The notes: generated by a model from the letters alone, not told the origin. A stretch of DNA of 20,549 nucleotides from CAZSMC01 sp964607755 (GCA_964607755.1 CAZSMC010000074.1:1-20549), one strand, 5' to 3'. Positions 1 to 7,087 are shown, numbered from the stretch's first letter. Numbers and translations: made by a program.

Positions 1-1200
1 AAAGCTCGGCTTAGCACGATGATGTTTCTGGAATTTTTTGTCTGGGGAGCCTGGTATGCGACGGTTGCTAATTACATGGTTCAGATCGGCATGGTCAAGC
101 ACATTTTCTGGGCATTCACTGTCGGACCGATCGGCGCTATTATATCGCCGTTTTTCCTGGGCATGGTCGCTGACCGTTATTTTTCAACTGAACGAATCCT
201 TGCCGTTATGCACATTCTCGGCGGAGTTTTTATGTTTATAGTGCCATTTTTTGAAGACAATCCAGTGCTATTCATCTTTTTTCTTGGCCTTCACATGCTG
301 TGTTTCCAACCCACACTCGGACTGTGCAACACACTATCGTTTCATAACATCAAAAGCGCGGAAAAGGAATTTCCGTTTATTCGCATGTTCGGTACTGTGG
401 GCTGGATCGTTGCCGGTATTTTAGTCAGCGGAATTCTTATTGCGGACAGAACAGCCATTCCGCTTTATGTGGCCGGAATAGCCGCAATTATTCTTGGACT
501 GTACTCACTCACTCTGCCCCACACCCCGCCGCCGGCAAAGGGTCAAAAATCAACTTTTCGCCAAATTGCCGGTATTGATGCGCTGCAAAAACTGAGCAAT
601 CCGTCGTTTAACCTGTTTATCGTCTGCTCCCTGCTCGTCTGTATTCCGCTCTCTGCTTATTATGCTTATGCGCAAACGTACATTGAATCCGCCGGATTCA
701 TACGCCCGGCATTTAATCTCACCTTTGGCCAGATGAGTGAAGTGGTTTTCATTCTGCTATTGCCGTGGTTTTTCAAACGGCTTGGTGTCAAATGGACATT
801 ATTTATGGGTATGGCAGCGTGGGGCGTGCGTTATATTTTGTTCTCTCTGGGTGCTCCCGCAGCCACCACATGGATGATTATGGCGGGTATCCTGCTGCAC
901 GGCATCAGCTATGATTTCTTTTACGTCACCGGTCAAATTTATGTGGAAAAAAAAGCAACCGTTGATATTCGCGGGCAGGCACAGGGATTCATTGTGCTGG
1001 TCACGTATGGCGTTGGTATGCTGATCGGTGCTCAGGTAGCTGGCTGGATATTCAACAGAGTCGTGACCGAAACCGGCGCAGCAGCGCTGCCGCAGTACGG
1101 ACAATTTTGGCTGATTCCGGCGATTTTTGCTTTGGCCGTGATGGTGATTTTTGGTATCTTTTTCAAGGATACCGTGCAGGAAAAATCGAAAACAGCCTGA
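1..1200 (+). CDS. MFS nucleoside permease-type transporter, 5'-truncated
   Basis: This is an integral membrane transporter resembling the nucleoside:H+ symporter branch of the major facilitator superfamily (NupG/XapB type). The first 18 visible bases read in frame as KARLST before the MMFLEFFVWGAWY motif, the typical start of TM1 in this family. The true start therefore lies before the window, and the ATG at 19 is internal. About 400 residues are visible, with repeated hydrophobic segments, a short hydrophilic central loop near residues 175-195 (KGQKS region), and a charged C-terminus ending EKSKTA before TGA. The family usually has 12 TM helices and about 400-420 residues, so only a few N-terminal residues are missing. 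The substrate is not certain: relatives are called nucleoside permeases, but sugar or other solutes are possible. The gene ends immediately before the N gap, so its operon relation to the next gene is unknown. Confidence 0.85.
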   Translation, partial: KARLSTMMFLEFFVWGAWYATVANYMVQIGMVKHIFWAFTVGPIGAIISPFFLGMVADRYFSTERILAVMHILGGVFMFIVPFFEDNPVLFIFFLGLHMLCFQPTLGLCNTLSFHNIKSAEKEFPFIRMFGTVGWIVAGILVSGILIADRTAIPLYVAGIAAIILGLYSLTLPHTPPPAKGQKSTFRQIAGIDALQKLSNPSFNLFIVCSLLVCIPLSAYYAYAQTYIESAGFIRPAFNLTFGQMSEVVFILLLPWFFKRLGVKWTLFMGMAAWGVRYILFSLGAPAATTWMIMAGILLHGISYDFFYVTGQIYVEKKATVDIRGQAQGFIVLVTYGVGMLIGAQVAGWIFNRVVTETGAAALPQYGQFWLIPAIFALAVMVIFGIFFKDTVQEKSKTA

Positions 1201-1300
1201 NNNNNNNNNNNNNNNNNNNNNNNNNNNNNNNNNNNNNNNNNNNNNNNNNNNNNNNNNNNNNNNNNNNNNNNNNNNNNNNNNNNNNNNNNNNNNNNNNNNN
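1201..1300. other. Assembly gap (100 N)
   Basis: Exactly 100 N bases lie between the stop codon of the permease and the ribosome binding site of the GH5-like gene. A round 100 usually marks a scaffold join of unknown real length. The promoter of the GH5-like gene, and possibly further genes, may be hidden here. Confidence 0.99.
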
Positions 1301-1320
1301 ACAAAACCACGGAGGAGACC

Positions 1321-3345
1321 ATGAAAAAGGTATTACTCATTTTGGTCGTGTATTCACTCGTCACACTATTATCAATCCAATCGGTGTCAGCCGTTGCTCC
1401 CCTGTCAAAAGGTATCAATATCGGCAACTGGCTGAATTCTGATGACTATTACATGGTGCAAATTAACCGGTATTTACAATCAGATTGGGAAAACATCAAC
1501 TCATTAGGCTGCGATCATATCCGGCTATTTGTGAATTTTAATACCTCTGATTGCGTCGAGCCTGATTACAAATTGAGCCCTATCTATTATCGAGCTCTGA
1601 ATCAGGCGGTTGCCTGGGCGGAAGAATTGGGCATGACCCTGGTTATCACAAACACTGAAATGGAAATTGCTGATGTTACTGTAGAAAGCGCCAAGGAACG
1701 AATGGTCGCGACCTGGAAAGATGTCGCTTCTCGTTATGCTAACAAGGGAGAGAATACGGTTGCTTTTGAAATCTTCGCAAATCCCACCGATATAATGAGC
1801 ACAGAAAACTGGAATTCCTTAGCTGAGGCGATTGTCAACGGCATTCGCGAAGTCAATGACAAACATACCATCATTGTTGGGGCGAGAAATTATTCCATTG
1901 ATGAATTAAGCGACCTTGCTGTACTCGGTGACGATAATGTTGTGTATGCGTTTGAATTTTTCAAACCCTACTTGTTCACTCATCAGGGAGCTACTTTTGA
2001 TGAGGTGAGCTACAACACTACAGTTGTGCCCTTCCCACAGGATGCCGGTCCAATGCCGGACATGGCAGGCGAGGATGCCGGAACTGCGGCCGAAGATGCT
2101 TACAACAATTATGAAAACACCGGAACTGTGGATTATATCAACAGCGAACTTGACAAAGCAGTACAGTTTGCCAGTGACAAAGGTGTACCAGTATGGTGCG
2201 CCAGTTTTGGCACAATCGCTGGAAGCTTTTGGGGCGGATATTATGTCAAAGCTGAATATCGTGCTCCTTATCTTGAAGCTGTGCGAACAAAACTCGAAGA
2301 TAACAACATCGGCTGGGCTCTTGCCGGTTACAACGGTGGTTTTGGTATCATGTACAATAATAGTCTGGCGCCAAACCACTGGGAAACCTGGGGCGTATTC
2401 GAATTTGATGTGAATGATTCGCTAACAAATGCTCTCTCTCTGACTGCACCAGAAACTGAACCCTATTACGGAGAAATTCTTGGCGAAGCATTTGCTATTT
2501 TTGATGACAAACCAACACCCCTGGCAGACGTTAGTTGGTGGCTGGGCGAATTCGGCGAACCCAACTTTTTTGTTAAAGAACTGGTCCCCCCCAAGGTCGG
2601 TGAATTTGCCATGGGCATGCTTTATCCCGGTCAATATAATGCTATCGATTTCTATTTCAGGCCCTATCTTGATTTGCTGACACTGGTCGAAGATGAATAT
2701 GTTATCGATGCATTTATTCAATGCTGGGATCCTGAAGGTCACGTACAGTTCCGTTTTGAAGACACCAATATGGATTTCGAAGAACGTCCATGGCGAATGA
2801 ACTATCACATCGATGACAATGTCATCCCTTTTGATGGTGAGTGGCAGTATTTCTCGATACCACTCAATCAAATGGTTGACCAGGGCGCCTGGGATCCGGA
2901 CGATGAGACCTGGTATGGCGGTCCGGGAGAACTCTTTGATTGGACCATGGTTCAGCGTTTTCAGCTTGTTTCCGAAACTGGAGAGCAATTTGATACTGAA
3001 ATCTACCTCGACCGTATTCGCGTCGTACATCCGACCGATGTAACTGAACGCGAACCGGCTCAACCCGGTGCATTCAAACTGTCGGCGAACTATCCCAATC
3101 CATTCAATCCGTCCACGACGATTGAATTCGAATTGCCGGAAACTGCAGAGGTTGAACTGGCTATTTTCAACGTGCGCGGAGAACGGATCAAGACCCTCTA
3201 TTCCGGCCAAAAACCAGCAGGTTGTTATAAAATGACGTGGAATGGCACCAACAGTAACGGCTCGCAAGTATCCAGCGGTGTCTATTTCTACAGATTAAAA
3301 ACAGCGGATCAGCAACAAACCAATCGCATGGTCTTGATGCGCTAA
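1321..3345 (+). CDS. Secreted GH5-fold protein lacking catalytic residues, with C-terminal sorting domain
   Basis: The 674-residue secreted protein has GGAGG at 1311-1315, 5 nt before the ATG. Residues 1-24 form a Sec signal peptide ending SVSA. Residues about 30-350 follow the GH5 (cellulase-type TIM barrel) pattern: GINIGNWL at 31-38, IRLF with Arg68, IIVG at 184-187, FTHQGA at 219-224 and NGGFG at 338-342. The positions expected to be catalytic are all substituted. The NEP acid/base motif reads A-N-P (153-155), the nucleophile Glu position is Ser295 (VWCASFG), the conserved His of the HxY strand is Glu212, the DxHH position reads N-T-E-M (111-114), and the Trp near 335 is Ala. Residues about 381-572 look like a beta-rich, possibly carbohydrate-binding module. 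Residues 589-674 are a FlgD-like/type IX sorting domain (NYPNPFNPST). It is probably a binding or scaffolding protein rather than an enzyme. That role is inferred; the substitutions are read directly. Confidence 0.8.
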   Translation: MKKVLLILVVYSLVTLLSIQSVSAVAPLSKGINIGNWLNSDDYYMVQINRYLQSDWENINSLGCDHIRLFVNFNTSDCVEPDYKLSPIYYRALNQAVAWAEELGMTLVITNTEMEIADVTVESAKERMVATWKDVASRYANKGENTVAFEIFANPTDIMSTENWNSLAEAIVNGIREVNDKHTIIVGARNYSIDELSDLAVLGDDNVVYAFEFFKPYLFTHQGATFDEVSYNTTVVPFPQDAGPMPDMAGEDAGTAAEDAYNNYENTGTVDYINSELDKAVQFASDKGVPVWCASFGTIAGSFWGGYYVKAEYRAPYLEAVRTKLEDNNIGWALAGYNGGFGIMYNNSLAPNHWETWGVFEFDVNDSLTNALSLTAPETEPYYGEILGEAFAIFDDKPTPLADVSWWLGEFGEPNFFVKELVPPKVGEFAMGMLYPGQYNAIDFYFRPYLDLLTLVEDEYVIDAFIQCWDPEGHVQFRFEDTNMDFEERPWRMNYHIDDNVIPFDGEWQYFSIPLNQMVDQGAWDPDDETWYGGPGELFDWTMVQRFQLVSETGEQFDTEIYLDRIRVVHPTDVTEREPAQPGAFKLSANYPNPFNPSTTIEFELPETAEVELAIFNVRGERIKTLYSGQKPAGCYKMTWNGTNSNGSQVSSGVYFYRLKTADQQQTNRMVLMR

Positions 3346-3360
3346 ACGTTCTACACACGT

Positions 3361-3391
3361 AAAAACCAGGGACGTTTTGCCCCTGGTTTTT
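3361..3391 (+). terminator. Intrinsic terminator after the GH5-like gene
   Basis: AAAAACCAGGG (3361-3371) pairs perfectly with CCCTGGTTTTT (3381-3391) around a 9-nt gap, giving an 11-bp stem whose 3' arm ends in a T-run. It begins 15 bp after the stop codon. The A-tract/T-tract symmetry means it could work in both directions. Confidence 0.85.
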
Positions 3392-3416
3392 GCGTTAAAT
3401 TTCCCTCCTTCTGGTC

Positions 3417-3424
3417 ATTCCACT
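3417..3424. repeat. Target-site duplication, left copy (ATTCCACT)
   Basis: This 8-bp direct repeat is identical to 3706-3713 and directly abuts the left inverted terminus of the MITE-like element. An intact duplication suggests a fairly recent insertion. Confidence 0.7.
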
Positions 3425-3461
3425 GTAAAAGCTCAGTCTTGGGTGGAAGTTTTAATATTTG

Positions 3462-3475
3462 GGCACTAAAGTGCC
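3462..3475. repeat. Short palindrome inside the MITE (GGCAC-TAAA-GTGCC)
   Basis: Five-base arms surround a TAAA loop. It is the first of four small hairpins inside the element and is unrelated in sequence to the three GC-rich ones that follow. Confidence 0.5.
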
Positions 3476-3497
3476 TATTAAAGAATCTCAATAATAA

Positions 3498-3517
3498 CCC
3501 CGACTTGAAAGTCGGGG
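3498..3517. repeat. REP-like palindrome 1 (CCCCGAC...GTCGGGG)
   Basis: CCCCGACTT and AAGTCGGGG are self-complementary arms around a tiny centre. It is one of three related GC-rich palindromes, all of the form CCC-stem with a central CTT/TTA and GGGG, within about 130 bp. Confidence 0.6.
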
Positions 3518-3529
3518 CTATAATATTGG

Positions 3530-3547
3530 CCCGAGCTTTAGCTCGGG
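3530..3547. repeat. REP-like palindrome 2 (CCCGAGC-TTTA-GCTCGGG)
   Basis: A perfect 7-bp stem encloses a TTTA loop. Its GAGCTTTAGCTCGGGGT core is repeated exactly in palindrome 3, indicating a dispersed repeat family rather than chance. Confidence 0.6.
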
Positions 3548-3605
3548 GTCTCAAGTTTGGACATTAGAAATAGTTAGCCAGCGGGAAAAAAGTGATCTAA
3601 ACCAG

Positions 3606-3625
3606 CCCTGAGCTTTAGCTCGGGG
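3606..3625. repeat. REP-like palindrome 3 (CCCTGAGC-TTTA-GCTCGGGG)
   Basis: This is an eight-pair hairpin with one G-T wobble and a TTTA loop. It shares its 17-base core with palindrome 2. It lies inside the MITE-like element, 58 bp after palindrome 2. Confidence 0.6.
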
Positions 3626-3705
3626 TTAAAGATGACCTCTCAACATAACGGGCTTTTCCACTTTTGTAATGCTGCAAAGATCTTCTCCCATCAGTGAGCT
3701 TTTAC

Positions 3706-3713
3706 ATTCCACT
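3706..3713. repeat. Target-site duplication, right copy (ATTCCACT)
   Basis: This is identical to 3417-3424 and directly abuts the right inverted terminus of the MITE-like element. Confidence 0.7.
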
Positions 3714-3722
3714 AAAATTTCC

Positions 3723-3751
3723 TTGATAAATTTCAAAATATTTTGTAAAAT
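3723..3751 (+). promoter_or_regulatory. Sigma70-type promoter for the ferredoxin gene
   Basis: TTGATA (3723-3728), a 17-bp spacer and TAAAAT (3746-3751) match the -35/-10 consensus at five of six positions each. The predicted transcript start is about 50 bp before the ferredoxin ATG. The promoter begins only 10 bp after the MITE's right target duplication, so the insertion just misses it. Confidence 0.5.
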
Positions 3752-3809
3752 AAACGTTTTAATTGTCATAAATTGAATCTAAATTTTTCAATAAAATGGA
3801 GGTCACAGA

Positions 3810-3998
3810 ATGAAAGTTACAATTGATGAAGAATTGTGCACGGGATGTGAACTGTGTGTAGACACTTGTCCTGACGTTTTTGAAATGAGAGATGACATTG
3901 CCGTTGCCAAAGTCGATGAAGTGCCTGAGGATCTGGAAGAAGATGTCAGAGATGCTGCTGATTCCTGTCCTGCCGAAGCCATTATCATCGAAGAGTAA
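3810..3998 (+). CDS. Single-cluster 4Fe-4S ferredoxin
   Basis: This is a small (62-residue) acidic electron carrier of the Thermotoga/Desulfovibrio monocluster type. Cys10, Cys13, Cys16 (CTGCELC) and Cys53 (in SCPAEAI) are the expected ligands of one [4Fe-4S] cluster. Cys20 is the CP cysteine that in Thermotoga maritima ferredoxin forms a disulfide with a mid-chain cysteine. That partner is absent here, since the segment VDEVPEDLEEDVRDAAD has no Cys, so Cys20 is free or has another role. GGAGG lies 7 nt before the ATG at 3810. The gene has its own promoter and terminator, so it is monocistronic. It likely serves anaerobic redox metabolism such as 2-oxoacid:ferredoxin oxidoreductases, but the partner cannot be named from this window. 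Confidence 0.93.
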   Translation: MKVTIDEELCTGCELCVDTCPDVFEMRDDIAVAKVDEVPEDLEEDVRDAADSCPAEAIIIEE

Positions 3999-4024
3999 AA
4001 TATCATCTATTGTTATGATAAAAG

Positions 4025-4053
4025 AGGTTGGTACTGGTGTGCCAACCTTTTTT
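4025..4053 (+). terminator. Intrinsic terminator after the ferredoxin gene
   Basis: AGGTTGGTAC (4025-4034) and GTGCCAACCT (4039-4048) form a 10-bp stem with one G-T pair and a TGGT loop. Six consecutive T follow (4048-4053). It begins 26 bp after the stop codon. Confidence 0.9.
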
Positions 4054-4098
4054 ATGCCCAGCCAGCAGTAATTTTTTTTTGACAATCCTCATCAAATC

Positions 4099-4127
4099 TT
4101 GACTATTATTATACTAATACTTATATT
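4099..4127 (+). promoter_or_regulatory. Sigma70-type promoter of the TRAP operon
   Basis: TTGACT (4099-4104), a 17-bp spacer and TATATT (4122-4127) form a near-consensus promoter in an AT-rich stretch. The predicted start point, near 4134, falls at the edge of the palindromic operator 4136-4155. This arrangement is typical for repression by a LacI-family protein. Confidence 0.6.
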
Positions 4128-4135
4128 GATTTAAA

Positions 4136-4155
4136 TTTTTGAACCGGTTTAAAAA
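4136..4155. promoter_or_regulatory. LacI-type operator before the TRAP operon
   Basis: TTTTTGAACCGGTTTAAAAA is a 20-bp palindrome with a single mismatched pair and the central CpG typical of LacI/GalR-family operators. It lies just downstream of the promoter and before the dctP ribosome binding site. Similar palindromes occur at 7088-7101 and 12498-12511. The likely ligand-responsive protein is the regulator encoded at 7104. Binding is inferred. Confidence 0.6.
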
Positions 4156-4171
4156 TATGCTGGAGGATTCC

Positions 4172-5164
4172 ATGATGCGTTTATTTAAATTGTTCACCCT
4201 CGTTTTTCTGCTCGTATTGACAACTTCTTTTTTCATGGCCGGATGCGGAGGAGATTATGGTGTGGTCAAACTCAAACTGGCTCACGGCCTGGCACCCAGT
4301 CATCCTGTTCACAAAGGAATGGTATTTTTTGCTAATAGAGCGCTTGAAAAATCCGATTCCACGCTCGTGATCGATATCTATCCTAACGAGCAACTTGGCA
4401 ACGAAAAAGAAACTCTTGAAAAACTGCAGATCGGCGCAATTGCCATGTGCAAGGTGTCGAGTTCTATGCTCGAACGTTTTGTTGACGAGTACAAAGTATT
4501 CGCTCTCCCCTATTTGTTCCGCGATGAAGATCACAAATGGCAAGTCTATAACGGTCCTATCGGCAAAAGAATTTTAGAATCTGGCGCGGATAAAAAGTTA
4601 AAAGGCTTGATATACTACGATGCCGGTGAAAGAAGTTTTTACACCCGTAAAAAGCCGATTTTGCATCCGGATGACTTGAAAGGTTTAAAAATCCGCACCC
4701 AGCAAAGCCCGATGGCTATGGAGATGATCAGAGCACTGGGTGGTTCTGCGACGCCTATTTCATGGGGTGAACTATACACCTCACTCCAGTCCGGAGTGGT
4801 TGATGGCGCTGAAAATAATGTGCCCAGCCTGTATACATCCAACCATTACGAAGTCTGTAAACATTACAGTCTGGATCAGCATACCGCCGTTCCGGATGTC
4901 GTTATTATCAATAACGATGTTTATAACAACCTGTCCGAAGCGCACAAAAAAGTCCTCGAAGAAGCGGCACGAGCGTCTGTGCCGGAGCAACGCAGATTAT
5001 GGGACGAGTTTGTCCAGGAATCTCTGGACAAAATGAAAGCTGAGGGCCTCCAGGTGTACCATCCGGATAAACAACCTTTTATCGAACGAACGCGAAAAAT
5101 GTATGACGAATATGAAGGCACAGTCATTGGCAAGCTGGCAAAAGAAATTCAAGAGGTAGAATAA
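4172..5164 (+). CDS. dctP: TRAP transporter solute-binding lipoprotein (DctP family)
   Basis: This is the substrate-capturing subunit of a tripartite ATP-independent periplasmic transporter, driven by an ion gradient. The start is ATG 4172, 5 nt after GGAGG (4162-4166). The in-frame ATG at 4139 has no such site and would put the operator inside the gene. The N-terminus is hydrophobic with a lipobox (FMAGC), so the protein is predicted to be anchored through Cys25 rather than free. The DctP-type core is clear: LAHGL near the mature start, GLKIRTQQ with the family Arg that binds the ligand carboxylate, and the WGELYTSLQSGVVDGAEN segment. The length (330 aa) is normal. With UxaE and mannonate oxidoreductase encoded downstream, the ligand is probably a hexuronate or related sugar acid. 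This is inferred from context. Confidence 0.93.
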   Translation: MMRLFKLFTLVFLLVLTTSFFMAGCGGDYGVVKLKLAHGLAPSHPVHKGMVFFANRALEKSDSTLVIDIYPNEQLGNEKETLEKLQIGAIAMCKVSSSMLERFVDEYKVFALPYLFRDEDHKWQVYNGPIGKRILESGADKKLKGLIYYDAGERSFYTRKKPILHPDDLKGLKIRTQQSPMAMEMIRALGGSATPISWGELYTSLQSGVVDGAENNVPSLYTSNHYEVCKHYSLDQHTAVPDVVIINNDVYNNLSEAHKKVLEEAARASVPEQRRLWDEFVQESLDKMKAEGLQVYHPDKQPFIERTRKMYDEYEGTVIGKLAKEIQEVE

Positions 5165-5167
5165 ATT

Positions 5168-5707
5168 ATGCTCAGACGCATACTGGATGGACTGAACAGA
5201 GGACTGGAATTTTTTACCGCTGTATCGATGGGTGTATTGGTTGTGGATGTTACCTGGCAAGTCATTACCCGTTTTATTTTAAGAAATCCTAGTGAATGGA
5301 CAGAAGAATTGGCGACTTATTTGATGATCTGGGTGGGATTGCTTGGTTCTGCTGTGGCGTTTAACCGCAAGGCTCACCTGGGCATTGATTATTTTGTCGG
5401 CAAGCTGACTCTTCAAAAACGACGCATCACTGAATGTGTTGTTTATCTGTTTACATTTGTCTTTTCACTTCTGGTTATGTTTTTTGGCGGTTTGCAACTC
5501 GTGAGCAAGACGTTCGCGATGGGCCAGACGTCTCCTGCACTGGGATTGCCGCTCGGATATGTTTATTTATGCATTCCGGTTGCCGGTTTTTTCCTGACGA
5601 TTTACAGTCTGGAATACCTGATCGATACATTGCAAACGATTAAAAACTCCTCTTCCAGCCCCTTACGAACCGACGCTTCTGAAAACGTCATTACCAAGGA
5701 TACGTAA
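5168..5707 (+). CDS. dctQ: TRAP transporter small membrane subunit (DctQ family)
   Basis: This 179-residue small integral membrane component bridges the binding protein and the large permease. There are four predicted TM helices, about residues 15-37, 47-66, 87-108 and 125-147. The conserved DctQ signature around WTEELATYLMIWVGLLGSA is present, followed by the RKAHLGIDYF loop. It starts 3 bp after dctP, with AGAGGT about 10 nt before the ATG, so it is co-transcribed and probably translationally coupled. The last 25 residues are hydrophilic and variable. Family assignment is firm, and substrate specificity is not carried by this subunit. Confidence 0.93.
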   Translation: MLRRILDGLNRGLEFFTAVSMGVLVVDVTWQVITRFILRNPSEWTEELATYLMIWVGLLGSAVAFNRKAHLGIDYFVGKLTLQKRRITECVVYLFTFVFSLLVMFFGGLQLVSKTFAMGQTSPALGLPLGYVYLCIPVAGFFLTIYSLEYLIDTLQTIKNSSSSPLRTDASENVITKDT

Positions 5708-5724
5708 AACAAGGACACTATGTA

Positions 5725-7029
5725 ATGGATTTGCCTGTCATCATATTGATTGTGAGTTTTGTTATACTTTTGCTGTTGAATGTTCCGATCGCTTTTACTA
5801 TGGGCATTGCGTCTTTTCTTACTCTGATCGCTATTGGGCAGATGAGCGGTGTGGCTATTTTTGAACTGGTCGCTCATACCATTGCGACCGGCATTGACAG
5901 TTTTGCGCTTTTGGCTATACCATTTTTCATTCTTGCCGGTCTTTTTATGAGTCGCGGCGGCATTGCCCGGCGCTTGATCGATTTCGCCAATGTGCTTGTT
6001 GGACGTTTTCGCGGCGGACTGTCCTATGTCAACATTGTCACTTGCATGCTGTTTGGTGCCATTTCAGGGTCTGCTGTGGCCGCGGTCTCCAGCGTGGGCG
6101 GTTTTATGATTCCGCTGATGAACAAAGAGGGCTATGCCAGAGACTTTAACGCTTCCGTCAGTATTACAGCAGCCACCACCGGACTTTTAATTCCGCCCAG
6201 CAACGTCATGATCGTTTATTCATTAGCCACTGGCGGCACGGTATCCATTGCCGGTATCTTTCTAGCAGGATTTTTACCGGGCATTCTCATGGGACTCGGT
6301 CTCATGGTCGTTTCGGGAATTATTTCGGTGCGGCGAAATTACGGCAGAGGTATAACGTTTTCGTTCAAAGAAGGCATTGTTCGCTTTTTCGCTTCCATTC
6401 CGCCACTGCTTTTAATTGTTATCGTTCTGGGTGGTATTTTGAGCGGCATCTTTACTGCAACTGAAGCCTCTGCAATTGCTGTGGTGTATGCATTTGTTTT
6501 GTCTGTCTTTGTTTATCGTGAAGTGAAATGGAAACAAATTCCGGATATTTTACTGCAGTGCGGCGTTACGACCGCTGTTGTGATGCTCCTTATCGGCACG
6601 TCAACAGCTATGTCTCAGGTCATGACCTTTGAAGGTATCCCCACGCAAATCAGTGACGGATTGCTCAGCCTGACCAGCAACAAATATATTATATTGTTGC
6701 TCATCAATATCATGATGCTGATTGTTGGTACGTTCATGGATATGACTCCGGCAGTGCTCATTTTTACACCGATTTTTCTGCCGGTGGTGACATCGCTGGG
6801 CTTGCATCCCATTCACTTTGGCATCATTCTGATCATGAACCTGTGTATCGGCATCACCACGCCGCCGGTCGGTACGTGTTTGTTTGTCGGCTGTGGCATT
6901 GCTAATACAACAATTACACAAATCATACGTCATATCCTGCCGTTTTTCCTGGCAATGATTATTGTGTTGCTGATCACGACGTATGTGCCAATTATTTCAC
7001 TGCTGCTGCCGCAGACATTTGGTTTTTAA
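5725..7029 (+). CDS. dctM: TRAP transporter large permease subunit (DctM family)
   Basis: This 434-residue permease carries out ion-coupled translocation. It is highly hydrophobic, with a dozen or so TM segments. DctM motifs are visible: LNVPIAFTMGIAS at the N-terminus, LAIPFFILAGLFMSRGGIARRL, the GAISGSAVAAVSSVG segment, IPPSNVMIVYS, and the late FMDMTPAVLIFTPIFLPV and GITTPPVGTCLFV segments. Length matches the family. AAGGA (5711-5715) precedes the ATG by 9 nt, and the gap from dctQ is 17 bp. It closes the TRAP operon, and a strong hairpin terminator follows before the regulator gene. With the DctP and DctQ subunits it forms a secondary high-affinity importer, most likely for a sugar acid. 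Confidence 0.95.
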   Translation: MDLPVIILIVSFVILLLLNVPIAFTMGIASFLTLIAIGQMSGVAIFELVAHTIATGIDSFALLAIPFFILAGLFMSRGGIARRLIDFANVLVGRFRGGLSYVNIVTCMLFGAISGSAVAAVSSVGGFMIPLMNKEGYARDFNASVSITAATTGLLIPPSNVMIVYSLATGGTVSIAGIFLAGFLPGILMGLGLMVVSGIISVRRNYGRGITFSFKEGIVRFFASIPPLLLIVIVLGGILSGIFTATEASAIAVVYAFVLSVFVYREVKWKQIPDILLQCGVTTAVVMLLIGTSTAMSQVMTFEGIPTQISDGLLSLTSNKYIILLLINIMMLIVGTFMDMTPAVLIFTPIFLPVVTSLGLHPIHFGIILIMNLCIGITTPPVGTCLFVGCGIANTTITQIIRHILPFFLAMIIVLLITTYVPIISLLLPQTFGF

Positions 7030-7039
7030 GACAACTCAG

Positions 7040-7076
7040 CCACATCGCGTGTTCAGATACGCTATGTGGTTTTTAT
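7040..7076 (+). terminator. Intrinsic terminator between dctM and the LacI-family gene
   Basis: CCACAT (7040-7045) plus GCGT (7047-7050) pair with ACGC (7059-7062) plus ATGTGG (7064-7069), with one C-T mismatch and an 8-nt loop, followed by TTTTTATTT. Only about 28 bp separate it from the regulator's start codon. Downstream transcription must come from partial readthrough or a very compact promoter. Confidence 0.8.
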
Positions 7077-7087
7077 TTCACCAAAAT

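Larger units (their letters stand above)
3425..3705. mobile_element. MITE-like element with IS66-type ends and 8-bp target duplication
   Basis: The left end GTAAAAGCTCA (3425-3435) and right end TGAGCTTTTAC (3695-3705) are perfect 11-bp terminal inverted repeats. The similarity continues imperfectly to about 22 bp (GTAAAAGCTCAgTctTGGGtG against GTAAAAGCTCAcTgaTGGGaG). The element is flanked by a perfect 8-bp direct repeat, ATTCCACT, at 3417-3424 and 3706-3713. Ends beginning GTAA and 8-bp target duplications are characteristic of the IS66 family. The 281-bp interior has no open frame of note and carries several palindromes, so it is non-autonomous. A matching end occurs at 20407. That an IS66-type transposase moved it is inferred from the end sequence and duplication length. 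Confidence 0.75.
3346..3809. other. Intergenic region: terminator, MITE-like insertion, ferredoxin promoter
   Basis: No credible gene lies in these 464 bases. In order they hold an intrinsic terminator (3361-3391), an 8-bp duplicated target, a 281-bp element with inverted ends (3425-3705) containing several GC-rich palindromes, the second copy of the target, and a promoter for the ferredoxin gene. Each is listed separately. Confidence 0.8.

Noticed and set aside
2422..3267. Long minus-strand open frame (281 codons) opposite the GH5-like gene.
   Set aside because: It has no ribosome binding site and its protein shows no recognisable features. It is antisense to a clearly coding frame with signal peptide and sorting domain.
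3462..3625. The palindrome cluster as a CRISPR array.
   Set aside because: The repeats are few, short, irregularly spaced and differ from each other, with no cas genes in the window.
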